Below are positions 44,940-54,369 of a stretch of DNA of 64,000 nucleotides, one piece after another (the first letter of the stretch is position 1; the number at the start of each line of letters is the position of its first letter). A program made the position numbers and the translations under genes. Under the pieces are notes generated by a model. That model was not told the origin of the DNA. It made no database searches and saw only the letters and a list, made by a program, of their open reading frames with translations. This DNA comes from Lachnospiraceae bacterium (GTDB lineage Bacteria > Bacillota > Clostridia > Lachnospirales > Lachnospiraceae), in the NCBI GenBank assembly GCA_902363825.1, contig CABJBK010000005.1, positions 124,001-188,000 of the forward strand, given 5' to 3'.

Positions 44940-46165
44940 TACAGGGCAGAAAAAATGTATATACGGTAGGACAGGTAAATACCTATATTAAAAATATGTT
45001 TGCACAGGATTTTTTATTGCACCGGGTATGCGTAAAGGGTGAGGTATCAAACTGTAAATATCATACATCCGGTCATATCTATTTTACCTTAAAAGACGCG
45101 GCCGGTACGATTAGTGGCGTTATGTTTGCGGGAAACCGCCGTGGTCTTGCTTTTCGAATGAAAGAGGGAGACCGGGTGGTTGTCACCGGATCGATTGAAG
45201 TATACGAACGGGATGGAAAATATCAGCTTTACGCGAAAGAGATCACACTCGATGGAGAGGGGGATCTCTATCTGCGTTATGAGGCATTAAAACATGAACT
45301 GGAAGAAATGGGAATGTTTGCGCAGGAATATAAAAAGCCGATCCCGCGTTATGTGAAACGGGTCGGGATCGTGACGGCACCGACCGGCGCGGCAATCCAG
45401 GATATCCGAAAGATCGCTTCGAGAAGAAATCCCTATGTGCAGCTGATCCTGTATCCGGCATTGGTGCAGGGCGATGGAGCAGCGGAGAGCATTGTAAATG
45501 GGATCCATGCACTGGATCTGCTGGGTGTGGACGTGATGATCGTCGGACGCGGCGGTGGATCGATCGAAGATCTGTGGGCATTTAACGAGGAGATCGTGGC
45601 ACGGGCAATTTTTGAGTGTGAAACACCGGTCATATCCGCAGTCGGACATGAGACAGATACAACGATCGCGGATTATGTGGCGGATCTGCGGGCACCGACA
45701 CCATCGGCGGCGGCAGAGCTTGCGGTGTATGATGTAGCGCGGCTGATGCAGGATATCGCGTCCTGTGAGAACCGTCTGAACCGTCTGATGAAAAATCAGG
45801 CAGTGCTCACAAAAAACCGTCTGCTTTCCTATGCGGCAAGGCTCAAGGTATTAAGTCCGGAGTATCAGTTAAACAGCAAAAAGCAGTATGCGGCAGAGCT
45901 GGAAGACCGTTTGGGCAGAACAATGCGGGATGTCTTAAATCAAAAGCGTCATCGGATGGAACTGCTTGCCCGGGATATGGACGGACTGTCCCCGTTAAAA
46001 AAACTGAGCCAGGGATTTTCTTTTGTCTCGGATATGGAGGGAAAGAACCTCTCAGGTGTTGACCAGGTTGAGACGGGGGATCACATAAAGATCCAGATGA
46101 CAAACGGATGTCTGGAAGCAACCGTGGATAAAAAGGAAGAATTTCGGAGGAATATTCATGAGTGA
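44936..46165 (+). CDS. xseA: exodeoxyribonuclease VII large subunit
   Basis: A 409-residue XseA with an N-terminal OB fold (VCVKGEVSNCKYHTSGHIYF) and the catalytic region VGIVTAPTGAAIQDIRKIAS, RGGGSIEDLWAFNEE, SAVGHETDTTIADYVADLRA and PTPSAAAE. With XseB it degrades single-stranded DNA. It overlaps nusB (ATGA) and xseB (8 nt). Confidence 0.97.
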   Translation: MIQGRKNVYTVGQVNTYIKNMFAQDFLLHRVCVKGEVSNCKYHTSGHIYFTLKDAAGTISGVMFAGNRRGLAFRMKEGDRVVVTGSIEVYERDGKYQLYAKEITLDGEGDLYLRYEALKHELEEMGMFAQEYKKPIPRYVKRVGIVTAPTGAAIQDIRKIASRRNPYVQLILYPALVQGDGAAESIVNGIHALDLLGVDVMIVGRGGGSIEDLWAFNEEIVARAIFECETPVISAVGHETDTTIADYVADLRAPTPSAAAELAVYDVARLMQDIASCENRLNRLMKNQAVLTKNRLLSYAARLKVLSPEYQLNSKKQYAAELEDRLGRTMRDVLNQKRHRMELLARDMDGLSPLKKLSQGFSFVSDMEGKNLSGVDQVETGDHIKIQMTNGCLEATVDKKEEFRRNIHE

Positions 46166-46370
46166 AGAAAAAAAGCCAAGCCTGGAAGAAACGTTTGCGG
46201 AGATCGAGACGATCATCGAGAAGCTGGAATCCGGAGAACTGGATCTGGATGAATCGTTTGCGTTTTATGAAACAGGAATGAAAAAATTGAAACACTGCAA
46301 CGAGGAGATCGACCGGGTAGAAAAGAAGATGCTTTGCCTGAATGAACAGGGTGAACTGGAAGAATTTTAG
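46158..46370 (+). CDS. xseB: exodeoxyribonuclease VII small subunit
   Basis: A 70-residue XseB: SLEETFAEIETIIEKLESGE, LDLDESFAFYETGMK. It starts within the end of xseA with CGGAGGAAT upstream, typical coupling for a subunit needed in excess. Confidence 0.95.
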   Translation: MSEEKKPSLEETFAEIETIIEKLESGELDLDESFAFYETGMKKLKHCNEEIDRVEKKMLCLNEQGELEEF

Positions 46371-46379
46371 GAGTGTGCC

Positions 46380-47273
46380 ATGGATAAAAAGAAAGAAGAA
46401 ATCAGTCTTCATACCAAAGAAGTGGAACAGATGATAGAAAAATACCTTCCGAAAGAAGAAGGATTTCAGAAAAAAGTGATCGAGGCGATGAATTACAGTT
46501 TTCTCGCGGGAGGAAAGCGGTTGCGTCCGATGCTGATGCTTGAAACCTATCGGCTGTTTGGAGGAAAAGGAAAGGTCATTGAGCCGTTTATGGCAGCCAT
46601 TGAAATGATCCATACTTACTCACTGGTGCATGATGATCTGCCGGCAATGGATAACGATGCGATGCGGCGTGGAAAGCCAACCACACACAAGGCGTTCGGA
46701 GAGGCGATGGCGATCCTCGCCGGTGACGGACTTTTGAACTTCGCCTACGAGACCGCAGCTTTGGCATTCCAGATGGAACCGCAGAACGTGCGGGTTGGAG
46801 AAGCGTTTGCGGTACTTGCGAAAAAAGCAGGGATCTATGGAATGGTGGGCGGACAGACTGTGGATGTCCAGACAGACAAAGGTGAGGAGATCACAAGAGA
46901 AAAACTCGATTTTATCTACCGCTTAAAGACCAGCGCACTGATCGAGGCGTCCATGTTAGTCGGCGCGATCCTTGCTGGCGCGTCCAAGGAAGAACAGGAT
47001 ATCATCGCGCAGGTGGCGGGAGAGATCGGGCTGGCATTTCAGATCCAGGATGATGTTCTGGATGTGACCAGCACGATGGAAGTTTTAGGCAAGCCGATCG
47101 GCAGTGATGAAAAGAACAACAAGGCGACCTATGTCACCTATGAAGGGCTGGATAAAGCAAAACAGGATGTGGAGCGGATTTCGGTCACGGCAGTAGAACG
47201 TCTGTCATCCCTGCCGGAAAAAAATAAATTTTTGGAGCAACTTTTGCTCTCTTTGATCCAAAGAGAAAAATAG
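46380..47273 (+). CDS. ispA: polyprenyl synthetase (farnesyl diphosphate synthase type)
   Basis: A 297-residue trans-prenyltransferase with the first Asp-rich motif DDLPAMD (D85, D86, D91) and the second QDDVLD (D224, D225, D228). The four-residue spacing in the first motif is typical of bacterial farnesyl diphosphate synthases; geranylgeranyl specificity is not excluded. It makes C15 precursors for undecaprenyl phosphate and lies next to dxs. Confidence 0.93.
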   Translation: MDKKKEEISLHTKEVEQMIEKYLPKEEGFQKKVIEAMNYSFLAGGKRLRPMLMLETYRLFGGKGKVIEPFMAAIEMIHTYSLVHDDLPAMDNDAMRRGKPTTHKAFGEAMAILAGDGLLNFAYETAALAFQMEPQNVRVGEAFAVLAKKAGIYGMVGGQTVDVQTDKGEEITREKLDFIYRLKTSALIEASMLVGAILAGASKEEQDIIAQVAGEIGLAFQIQDDVLDVTSTMEVLGKPIGSDEKNNKATYVTYEGLDKAKQDVERISVTAVERLSSLPEKNKFLEQLLLSLIQREK

Positions 47274-47284
47274 AGGTAAGGCTT

Positions 47285-49150
47285 ATGGTCTTGGAAAAAA
47301 TAAATCAGGTAAATGACATAAAAAAACTGGAGCCGCAGGAGCTTCCGATCCTGGCAGATGAGATAAGAAATTTTCTGATCCGCAAGATCTCGGTTACCGG
47401 AGGACACCTGGCGTCGAATCTCGGCGTTGTGGAACTTACAATGGCAATGCATCTGGCGTTTGATCTGCCGAAGGACAAGATCATCTGGGATGTCGGTCAT
47501 CAGTCGTATACGCACAAGCTTTTAACCGGGAGAAAAGAAGGATTTGACGGGCTGCGCAAATATGGCGGGATGAGTGGTTTCCCAAAGCGCGCGGAGAGTG
47601 CCTGTGACTGTTTTGACACCGGTCACAGTTCGACTTCGATCTCGGCGGGACTTGGTTACGCAATGGCGCGGGAAATAAGCGGCGAGGATTATAAAGTGAT
47701 ATCGGTGATCGGAGACGGAGCGCTGACCGGCGGGATGGCGTACGAGGCACTGAATAATGCGTCTAAGCTCAAGTCAAATTTTATCATTGTGCTCAACGAC
47801 AACAATATGTCCATTTCGGAGAATGTCGGAGGGATGTCAAAATATCTGAGCAGCATCCGGACGGCGAGTGCCTATCAGGATTTGAAAAACGGTGTCATTG
47901 ATTCCTTGAGCAGGATACCGGTTTACGGAGAAAAGATCATACGGAATATCCATAAGACCAAGAGCAGCATCAAGCAGCTCGTGATACCGGGGATGTACTT
48001 TGAAAATATGGGGATCGTCTATCTCGGACCGGTGGACGGTCACGATATTTCCGCAATGATACGGACATTTCATGAAGCGTCCAAAATAGAAGGCGCGGTT
48101 CTGGTGCATGTGATCACCAAGAAGGGAAAGGGCTATGTTCCGGCGGAGCGCCATCCGGCGAGATTTCACGGGACAGAACCGTTTGATATTGAGACCGGAC
48201 TTCCGTTAAAGCCACGGGTAAAAGCCAATTATCAGGATATATTTTCCACGGTCATGCGAAAACTGGGTGACCGTGATCCCAAAGTGGTTGCGATCACGGC
48301 GGCGATGGCAGATGGTACCGGACTCAAGCGTTTCCGCAATATGTTTCCAGAGCGTTTTTTTGATGTCGGGATTGCGGAAGAACATGCGGTGACCTTTGCG
48401 GCAGGACTTGCGGCGGCGGGATTAAAGCCGATCGTTGCGGTCTATTCTTCGTTTTTACAGCGCGCATATGACCAGATCTTACATGATGTCTGTATCCAGA
48501 ATCTTCCGGTCGTATTTGCGATCGACCGCGCGGGGCTGGTCGGAAGTGACGGGGAGACACACCAGGGGATCTTTGATATTTCCTATCTGTCCGGAATGCC
48601 GAATATGACGCTCGCGGCACCGAAAAATAAGTGGGAATTGTCCGATATGATCAAATTTGCCGTAAAATTTGAGACTCCGATCGCGATCCGTTATCCGCGT
48701 GGAGAAGCCTATGATGGATTGAAGGAATTCCGTGCGCCGATCGTATTTGGAAAAAGTGAGATCATTTATGACGAGTGCGACATTGCCCTGATCGCCTATG
48801 GAAGTATGGTAAAGACAGCGGTTGAGGTGCGGGAGCGCTTAAAGGCGTTGGATTACCACTGCAGTCTGATCAACGCGAGATTTGCAAAACCTCTGGATGA
48901 GAAAATGCTGCGTCAGGCGGCAAAGGAACATAAGCTGATCGTGACTTTGGAAGAAAATGTGTTGAGCGGAGGATTTGGCGAGCATGTGACGGAATATCTG
49001 TCTGCCTGTCATGCAGGAGTGCCGGTTTTAAATATCGCGATATCGGATGAGTATGTCGAGCACGGCAATGTGGACATCTTAAGACAGGAAGTCGGAATAG
49101 ACGCGGATTCGATTTATAAAAAGATCATTGCGGAATTTATTGGATTATAA
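47285..49150 (+). CDS. dxs: 1-deoxy-D-xylulose-5-phosphate synthase
   Basis: A 621-residue thiamine-diphosphate enzyme starting the MEP isoprenoid pathway. Motifs: HQSYTHKLLTGRKEGFDGLR, GDGALTGGMAYEALNNA (ThDP-binding) and DRAGLVGSDGETHQG, with the transketolase C-domain LIVTLEENVLSGGFGEHV. It begins 11 nt after ispA with GAGGTAAG upstream, so isoprenoid supply is in the nusB operon. Confidence 0.97.
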   Translation: MVLEKINQVNDIKKLEPQELPILADEIRNFLIRKISVTGGHLASNLGVVELTMAMHLAFDLPKDKIIWDVGHQSYTHKLLTGRKEGFDGLRKYGGMSGFPKRAESACDCFDTGHSSTSISAGLGYAMAREISGEDYKVISVIGDGALTGGMAYEALNNASKLKSNFIIVLNDNNMSISENVGGMSKYLSSIRTASAYQDLKNGVIDSLSRIPVYGEKIIRNIHKTKSSIKQLVIPGMYFENMGIVYLGPVDGHDISAMIRTFHEASKIEGAVLVHVITKKGKGYVPAERHPARFHGTEPFDIETGLPLKPRVKANYQDIFSTVMRKLGDRDPKVVAITAAMADGTGLKRFRNMFPERFFDVGIAEEHAVTFAAGLAAAGLKPIVAVYSSFLQRAYDQILHDVCIQNLPVVFAIDRAGLVGSDGETHQGIFDISYLSGMPNMTLAAPKNKWELSDMIKFAVKFETPIAIRYPRGEAYDGLKEFRAPIVFGKSEIIYDECDIALIAYGSMVKTAVEVRERLKALDYHCSLINARFAKPLDEKMLRQAAKEHKLIVTLEENVLSGGFGEHVTEYLSACHAGVPVLNIAISDEYVEHGNVDILRQEVGIDADSIYKKIIAEFIGL

Positions 49151-49229
49151 TAAAATTTAGCAAAATTTAATATGTAAAAATATTCATTTTGTATTAAAAT
49201 ATATTTATAAAAAGAGAAAAGTGGGATTT

Positions 49230-50030
49230 ATGAAAGAGAGACTGGATGTATTATTGGTAAACAGAGGACTGGCCACCTCAAGGGAAAAGGCAAAAGCCAT
49301 GATCATGGAGGGCAACGTATTTGTTGACGGTCAGCGAGAGGATAAGGCAGGGACGAATTTCGACACAGAGGCAAAGATCGAGATCCACGGCTCTACCTTG
49401 AAATATGTGAGCCGCGGCGGACTGAAGCTGGAAAAGGCAATGAACAATTTCGGTGTTACGCTGGATGGAAAAATCTGCATGGATATCGGTGCATCCACCG
49501 GTGGATTTACGGACTGCATGCTGCAGAACGGTGCGGTGAAAGTTTATGCGGTCGATGTCGGATACGGGCAGTTCGCGTGGAAATTGAGACAGGATCCGCG
49601 CGTGGTCTGTATGGAGAAGACAAACATACGTTATGTGACACCGGAAGATATTGCGGATCCGTTGGACTTTGCGTCAGTCGACGTCTCTTTTATCTCGCTG
49701 ACCAAGGTACTTGGACCGGCACAGGCACTGCTAAAAGAGGACGGACAGATGGTCTGCCTGATCAAGCCGCAGTTTGAGGCTGGCCGGGAAAAGGTCGGCA
49801 AAAAAGGCGTGGTGCGTGATAAAAAAGTACATAAAGAAGTCATCGAGAAGGTGATCGATTTCGCGTGCGGTCTCGGATTTCATGTGTGGAATCTGGAATA
49901 TTCTCCGATCAAAGGACCGGAAGGAAATATTGAGTATCTGGTACATCTTGAAAATGGCACAGACGGGGCAAAGGAGGAGTCCGTGGATATTGATGCCGTA
50001 GTGGAAGCGGCACATGCGGAACTTGCATAG
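49230..50030 (+). CDS. TlyA-family rRNA 2'-O-methyltransferase
   Basis: A 266-residue protein with an N-terminal S4 domain (ERLDVLLVNRGLATSREKAK) and a FtsJ-like SAM-binding fold (DIGASTGGFTDCML, VDVGYGQFAWKL, VSFISLTKVL, LIKPQFEAGREKVGKKGVV). It matches the TlyA/hemolysin-A group, now known to methylate ribose in 16S/23S rRNA; haemolysin is a historical name. ATG 49230 is preferred over the in-frame GTG at 49221 because GTGGGA then serves as the Shine-Dalgarno. nadK starts 2 nt after its stop. Confidence 0.92.
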   Translation: MKERLDVLLVNRGLATSREKAKAMIMEGNVFVDGQREDKAGTNFDTEAKIEIHGSTLKYVSRGGLKLEKAMNNFGVTLDGKICMDIGASTGGFTDCMLQNGAVKVYAVDVGYGQFAWKLRQDPRVVCMEKTNIRYVTPEDIADPLDFASVDVSFISLTKVLGPAQALLKEDGQMVCLIKPQFEAGREKVGKKGVVRDKKVHKEVIEKVIDFACGLGFHVWNLEYSPIKGPEGNIEYLVHLENGTDGAKEESVDIDAVVEAAHAELA

Positions 50031-50032
50031 TT

Positions 50033-50893
50033 ATGAAAAATTTTTATGTCATCACCAATGCGGTAAAGGATGAGAAGTTAATACTGACCGAGAAGATCCG
50101 TGCGTATATCGAAAAAAAAGGCGGAAACTGCGGGTATCAGGTGAGTGTCGCACCGGGGCGCGGAAACTGTCCGCTTTCGCTGAAGCAGATACCGGAGGAC
50201 ACGGAATGTATCCTGGTGATCGGCGGGGATGGAACCCTGATCCGTGCGGCGAGAGACACGGTTGCTTTAAAACTGCCGTTAGTCGGAGTCAATCACGGAA
50301 ATCTCGGGTATCTCTGTGAACTTGAGGAAGACAATGTATATGACGCGATCGACCGGATGTTTGTCAATGATTATGTATTGGAACACCGTATGATGTTAAG
50401 CGGATATGTTGTCAAAGGCGGCACCAAATCCGGGGAGACGGTGGCGCTAAATGATATTGTCATCCATCGGAGCGGGGCACTCCAGATCGTCAATCTGGTG
50501 GTTTATGTCAATGGGGAATATCTGTCGGAGTTTATGGCGGATGGGATCATTGCGGCTACCGCAACCGGTTCCACTGCATATAATATGTCAGCGGGCGGCC
50601 CGATCGTGGATCCGCAGGCGAATCTGATTCTGATCACACCGATCAATTCCCACACGTTAAATTCCAAGAGTATTGTGTTAAGCGCCGATGATGAGATCGA
50701 GATCGAGATCGGACAAAGACGGAGTGAGAAGGATGAAAAAGTAGAAGTGAGTTTTGACGGGGATGACGCGGTGCATCTGGAAGTGGGAGACCGCATCGTG
50801 ATCCACAGAGCAAAAACCAATACGCAGATTTTGAAACTGAGCAGGATAAGTTTTCTTGAGACACTCAGAAAGAAAATGCATACCTATGCCTAA
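50033..50893 (+). CDS. nadK: NAD kinase
   Basis: A 286-residue NAD kinase producing NADP. Signature blocks: LVIGGDGTLIRAAR (the GGDGT motif), NHGNLGYLCELEE, TATGSTAYNMSAGGPIVDP and ILITPINSHTLNSKSIVLS. It is tightly placed after tlyA and before argR, the normal clostridial order. Confidence 0.96.
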   Translation: MKNFYVITNAVKDEKLILTEKIRAYIEKKGGNCGYQVSVAPGRGNCPLSLKQIPEDTECILVIGGDGTLIRAARDTVALKLPLVGVNHGNLGYLCELEEDNVYDAIDRMFVNDYVLEHRMMLSGYVVKGGTKSGETVALNDIVIHRSGALQIVNLVVYVNGEYLSEFMADGIIAATATGSTAYNMSAGGPIVDPQANLILITPINSHTLNSKSIVLSADDEIEIEIGQRRSEKDEKVEVSFDGDDAVHLEVGDRIVIHRAKTNTQILKLSRISFLETLRKKMHTYA

Positions 50894-50904
50894 TGGAGGG
50901 ATAT

Positions 50905-51357
50905 ATGAAAACAAGCAGACACGCAAAAATATTAGAATTGATTCAGAAAAACGATATTGAAACACAGGAAGAACTTTCCGCACAGCTGGAAAAAGAAGGC
51001 TATCATGTGACACAGGCGACCGTATCGAGAGATATCCGCGAACTGAAGCTGACCAAGGTGGCATTAAACAGTGGCAGGCAGAAATATGTGGCACTCAATG
51101 AGACATCGGAGGATCTGACCGGAAAATATACCAGAGTGTTCCGGGAGGGCTTTGTCTCCATGGATATGGCGCAGAACATACTGATCGTTAAGACGGTATC
51201 CGGTATGGCAATGGCGGTGGCGGCAGCGCTGGATCATATGGACTGTCATGAGATCGTTGGAAGTATTGCCGGGGATGATACGATCATGTGCGCGGTACGG
51301 ACGGTAGATGATACTGTTTCTTTGATGGGGAGACTCCGCAAACTGCTTGAGGAGTAA
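50905..51357 (+). CDS. argR: arginine repressor
   Basis: A 150-residue ArgR/AhrC. The N-terminal winged helix (SRHAKILELIQKNDIETQEE, TVSRDIRELKLTKV) binds ARG boxes; the C-terminal domain (VAAALDHMDCHEIVGSIAGD, then DTIMC) forms arginine-bound hexamers. ATG 50905 follows GGAGGG by 4 nt; the in-frame ATG at 50893 touches the nadK stop and overlaps that site. No ARG box was sought systematically. Confidence 0.95.
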   Translation: MKTSRHAKILELIQKNDIETQEELSAQLEKEGYHVTQATVSRDIRELKLTKVALNSGRQKYVALNETSEDLTGKYTRVFREGFVSMDMAQNILIVKTVSGMAMAVAAALDHMDCHEIVGSIAGDDTIMCAVRTVDDTVSLMGRLRKLLEE

Positions 51358-51372
51358 GAAAAAGGAGAGTAT

Positions 51373-53049
51373 ATGTTACGCAGCTTACATGTAAAAAATC
51401 TTGCGCTGATCGATGAGGCAGAAGTTGAATTCGGCGAAGGGTTAAACATTCTTTCCGGTGAGACGGGTGCCGGAAAATCCATTATTATCGGTTCAATCAA
51501 CCTTGCACTTGGTGGAAAGGTGCAAAAAGAGATGCTGCGCGAAAATGCGGACGCGGCACTGGTGGAACTGATCTTTGAAGTGAAAGAGGAAAACATAAAA
51601 GCGGCGCTTGCGGCGATGGACGTTTCCGTGGAGGATGACATGCTCATCATGAGCAGAAAGATCACCGGAGGGCGCAGTATCGCGAGGATCAACGGGGAGA
51701 CGGTTCCGGCGTCAAAGGTGAAAGAGGCGGCGGCACTGCTTATTGATATTCACGGACAGCATGAGCATCAGTCGCTCCTGTCTAAGAAAAAACATCTTGA
51801 GATCCTGGATGATTACGCGAAGACCGAACTTCAGCTGCCGAAGGAAACGTTAAAAAAAGATTACCGGACATACCGGGCAATCGAGGAGGAACTGGAGCAG
51901 AATTCCATGGATGAGGAGCAGAGACTGCGGGAACTCTCATTTCTGGAGTATGAGTGGCAGGAGATCGATGAGGCGGATCTGACGGCAGGTGAAGATGAGA
52001 CCTTAGAGAGTGAATATAAGAAATTCGCCAATGGCAAAAAGATCGTAGAGGCATTAAGTCATGCGTATGAATATACCAAGGGCGGTGCGGATGGCGCATC
52101 GGATCTGATCTCCCGCTCGTTAAGAGAATTGTCTGCGGTTTCGGATTTTGACCGGACCGTACAGGGATTTTCGGAAGAACTGCTTGAGATCGATAACCTG
52201 CTCAGTGATTTTAACCGGGAGATCTCGGATTATCTGCAGGAGACGGATTTTGATGAGGAGCATTTCTTTGAGACAGAAAAACGTCTGGATCTCATCAATC
52301 ACTTAAAGTCCAAATATGGCGATTCGGTAGAACAGATCCTGGAAGGACAGAAAAAGCGGGAAGAGAAGATCGAACAGTTAAAGGATCATGATGCTTATGT
52401 TGCAAAGCTGCGGGCAGAGCAGAAAAAGGCGCAGGAAGTATTTCAGGCAGACTGCGCGAAGGTATCAAAGATACGAAAGAAATATGCGAAGAAGCTGACC
52501 GAAGAAGTACAAAAAGCACTGATCGATCTGAATTTCCTAGATGTCCGTTTTACCATGGAATTCAAAGAAGCGGAGAATCCAAATGCAAACGGCATGGATG
52601 ATGCGGAGTTTTTGATCTCCACCAATCCGGGAGAGCCGTTAAAACCGCTCTCAAAAGTTGCTTCCGGTGGGGAACTTTCGAGGATCATGCTCGCAATGAA
52701 AGCGGTACTTGCCAAAAACGATTCCATCGGTACGCTGATCTTTGATGAGATCGATGCCGGAATCAGCGGACGGACCGCGCAGATGGTATCGGAAAAAATG
52801 AATGTGATCGGAAAAAGCCACCAGGTTATCTGCATTACGCATCTGCCGCAGATCGCGGCGATGGCGGATGTGCATTTCCTGATCGAAAAATCCGTAGTCG
52901 GAGAAAACACCGTTTCAAGGATCCGCCCGCTGGGAAAAGAGGAGAGCGTTGTGGAATTGGCGCGGATGATCGGCGGCGTGGCAATTACAGACACGGTACT
53001 GAAAAGCGCGCGGGAAATGAAAGAGCTGGCATTGCATGAAAAAAAGTAA
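51373..53049 (+). CDS. recN: DNA repair protein RecN
   Basis: A 558-residue SMC-like ATPase. Walker A is GETGAGKSIII near the N-terminus, followed by coiled-coil arms and the C-terminal signature ASGGELSRIMLA with Walker B IFDEIDAGISG. It organises double-strand-break repair. A terminator follows at 53064, the first clear end of the nusB operon. Confidence 0.97.
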   Translation: MLRSLHVKNLALIDEAEVEFGEGLNILSGETGAGKSIIIGSINLALGGKVQKEMLRENADAALVELIFEVKEENIKAALAAMDVSVEDDMLIMSRKITGGRSIARINGETVPASKVKEAAALLIDIHGQHEHQSLLSKKKHLEILDDYAKTELQLPKETLKKDYRTYRAIEEELEQNSMDEEQRLRELSFLEYEWQEIDEADLTAGEDETLESEYKKFANGKKIVEALSHAYEYTKGGADGASDLISRSLRELSAVSDFDRTVQGFSEELLEIDNLLSDFNREISDYLQETDFDEEHFFETEKRLDLINHLKSKYGDSVEQILEGQKKREEKIEQLKDHDAYVAKLRAEQKKAQEVFQADCAKVSKIRKKYAKKLTEEVQKALIDLNFLDVRFTMEFKEAENPNANGMDDAEFLISTNPGEPLKPLSKVASGGELSRIMLAMKAVLAKNDSIGTLIFDEIDAGISGRTAQMVSEKMNVIGKSHQVICITHLPQIAAMADVHFLIEKSVVGENTVSRIRPLGKEESVVELARMIGGVAITDTVLKSAREMKELALHEKK

Positions 53050-53063
53050 AATCCACATACTAA

Positions 53064-53098
53064 AAGAAGATATGAAGATTCATATCTTCTTTTTTTTG
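53064..53098 (+). terminator. recN terminator
   Basis: AAGAAGATATGA-AGAT-TCATATCTTCTT, 12-bp perfect stem and a T-run of nine or more. It lies in the 79-nt gap before spoIVB. Confidence 0.92.
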
Positions 53099-53128
53099 AG
53101 AAAATACAGCTGGATAGGATGTGGATTT

Positions 53129-54349
53129 ATGCTTGCGAGAATACAAAAGGGAATACAAAAAATTGCGGAGGCAGGACTTTTCGCGCTGATTTTTTTTGCA
53201 TGGTATTCACTGGAAAATGAAATTCCGGGTGAGATCAACGTGATCGCCGGAGAGGAAGGGCAGTTTAATTTCGATGTTCCGGTCACGTTTACCGTGGAGG
53301 ATGAGGTACAGGATGTTTTTGACAATATGGCACCGGTGACAGAAGGGAATCCTTCGGAATATACCATGACCTGTAAACTTTTTGGTGTCATACCGGTAAA
53401 ACAGGTAGACGTACATGTTGTGGAGGAAGAACAGGTAATTCCCGGCGGACTGCCGATCGGAATATATGTAAAGACAGATGGCATTCTTGTGATCGGAACC
53501 GGGAGCATATCCGGGGCGGATGGCATAAGCCATGAACCTGCTGCGGCGCTGTTAAAAAGCGGGGACTATATCTGTTCCGTCAATGGAGAAGCGGTTTCCG
53601 ATAAAAAGGAGCTTACCAGACGGATCAATGACTGCGGGGCGGAAAAACTGGATCTTGGGATACGAAGAAAGGACGAGCAGATCGATGTCTTTGTGACACC
53701 GGTACTTTCGGAGGATGGTGCCTATAAGCTTGGGATCTGGGTGCGTGATGATCTTGCGGGCATCGGGACCATGACATATCTGACAGATGAGCTTTTCTAT
53801 GGAGCGCTGGGACATGGGGTAAATGACGCGGATACCAGCTCTCTGCTGACGATGCGCGCAGGTTCTTTATATCAGACAGACATTGTGGACATTGTAAAAG
53901 GAGAGCACGGAACGCCGGGAGAACTGACCGGTGTCATCAATTACCGGAAGGAGTATTACCTTGGAAATATCGATAACAATTCGGAGGTAGGCATTCACGG
54001 AAAGTTAGATCAGATTCCGGTGCAGCTTGCGGATGTACCCGCGGTTCTGGTCGGACACAAACAGGAAATCGGGGTCGGAAGGGCGGATATCATCTGTGAA
54101 CTGAATGGAAAGCGGAAAAATTATGAGATCGAGATCACCGAGGTAAATTACAGTGAAACCAAAGAAAAGCGGGAGATTGTTTTTGAGGTGACCGATCCGG
54201 AGCTTTTAGCGACCACCGGAGGAATCGTACAGGGGATGAGCGGGGCACCGATTTTGCAGAACGGGAAAGTGATCGGTGCGGTGACGCATGTATATATCAA
54301 TAATCCAACAAAAGGATATGGTATTTTTATCGAGGAGATGTTAAAATAG
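53129..54349 (+). CDS. spoIVB: SpoIVB serine peptidase
   Basis: A 406-residue S55-family peptidase with one N-terminal membrane segment, the conserved VIPGGLPIGIYVKTDGILVI block, a PDZ domain (about 125-195) and the catalytic domain: H229 (GALGHGVND), D356 (VTDPELL) and S371 (QGMSGAPIL). The Asp-Ser interval of 15 equals that in B. subtilis (D363, S378). It is made in the forespore and cleaves SpoIVFA to trigger sigma-K activation. A longer frame from 53036 crosses the recN terminator and is rejected; ATG 53129 is the first sensible start. It lies two loci upstream of spo0A. Confidence 0.95.
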   Translation: MLARIQKGIQKIAEAGLFALIFFAWYSLENEIPGEINVIAGEEGQFNFDVPVTFTVEDEVQDVFDNMAPVTEGNPSEYTMTCKLFGVIPVKQVDVHVVEEEQVIPGGLPIGIYVKTDGILVIGTGSISGADGISHEPAAALLKSGDYICSVNGEAVSDKKELTRRINDCGAEKLDLGIRRKDEQIDVFVTPVLSEDGAYKLGIWVRDDLAGIGTMTYLTDELFYGALGHGVNDADTSSLLTMRAGSLYQTDIVDIVKGEHGTPGELTGVINYRKEYYLGNIDNNSEVGIHGKLDQIPVQLADVPAVLVGHKQEIGVGRADIICELNGKRKNYEIEITEVNYSETKEKREIVFEVTDPELLATTGGIVQGMSGAPILQNGKVIGAVTHVYINNPTKGYGIFIEEMLK

Positions 54350-54369
54350 AAAAATATGGGGGAACAGCC

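Noticed and set aside
43986..53000. Long minus-strand frames opposite xseA, ispA, dxs, recN and others
   Set aside because: They are antisense shadows of conserved genes, without ribosome-binding sites or recognisable domains.
53036..53128. N-terminal extension of SpoIVB from ATG 53036
   Set aside because: It overlaps the end of recN and would be encoded by the recN terminator hairpin.
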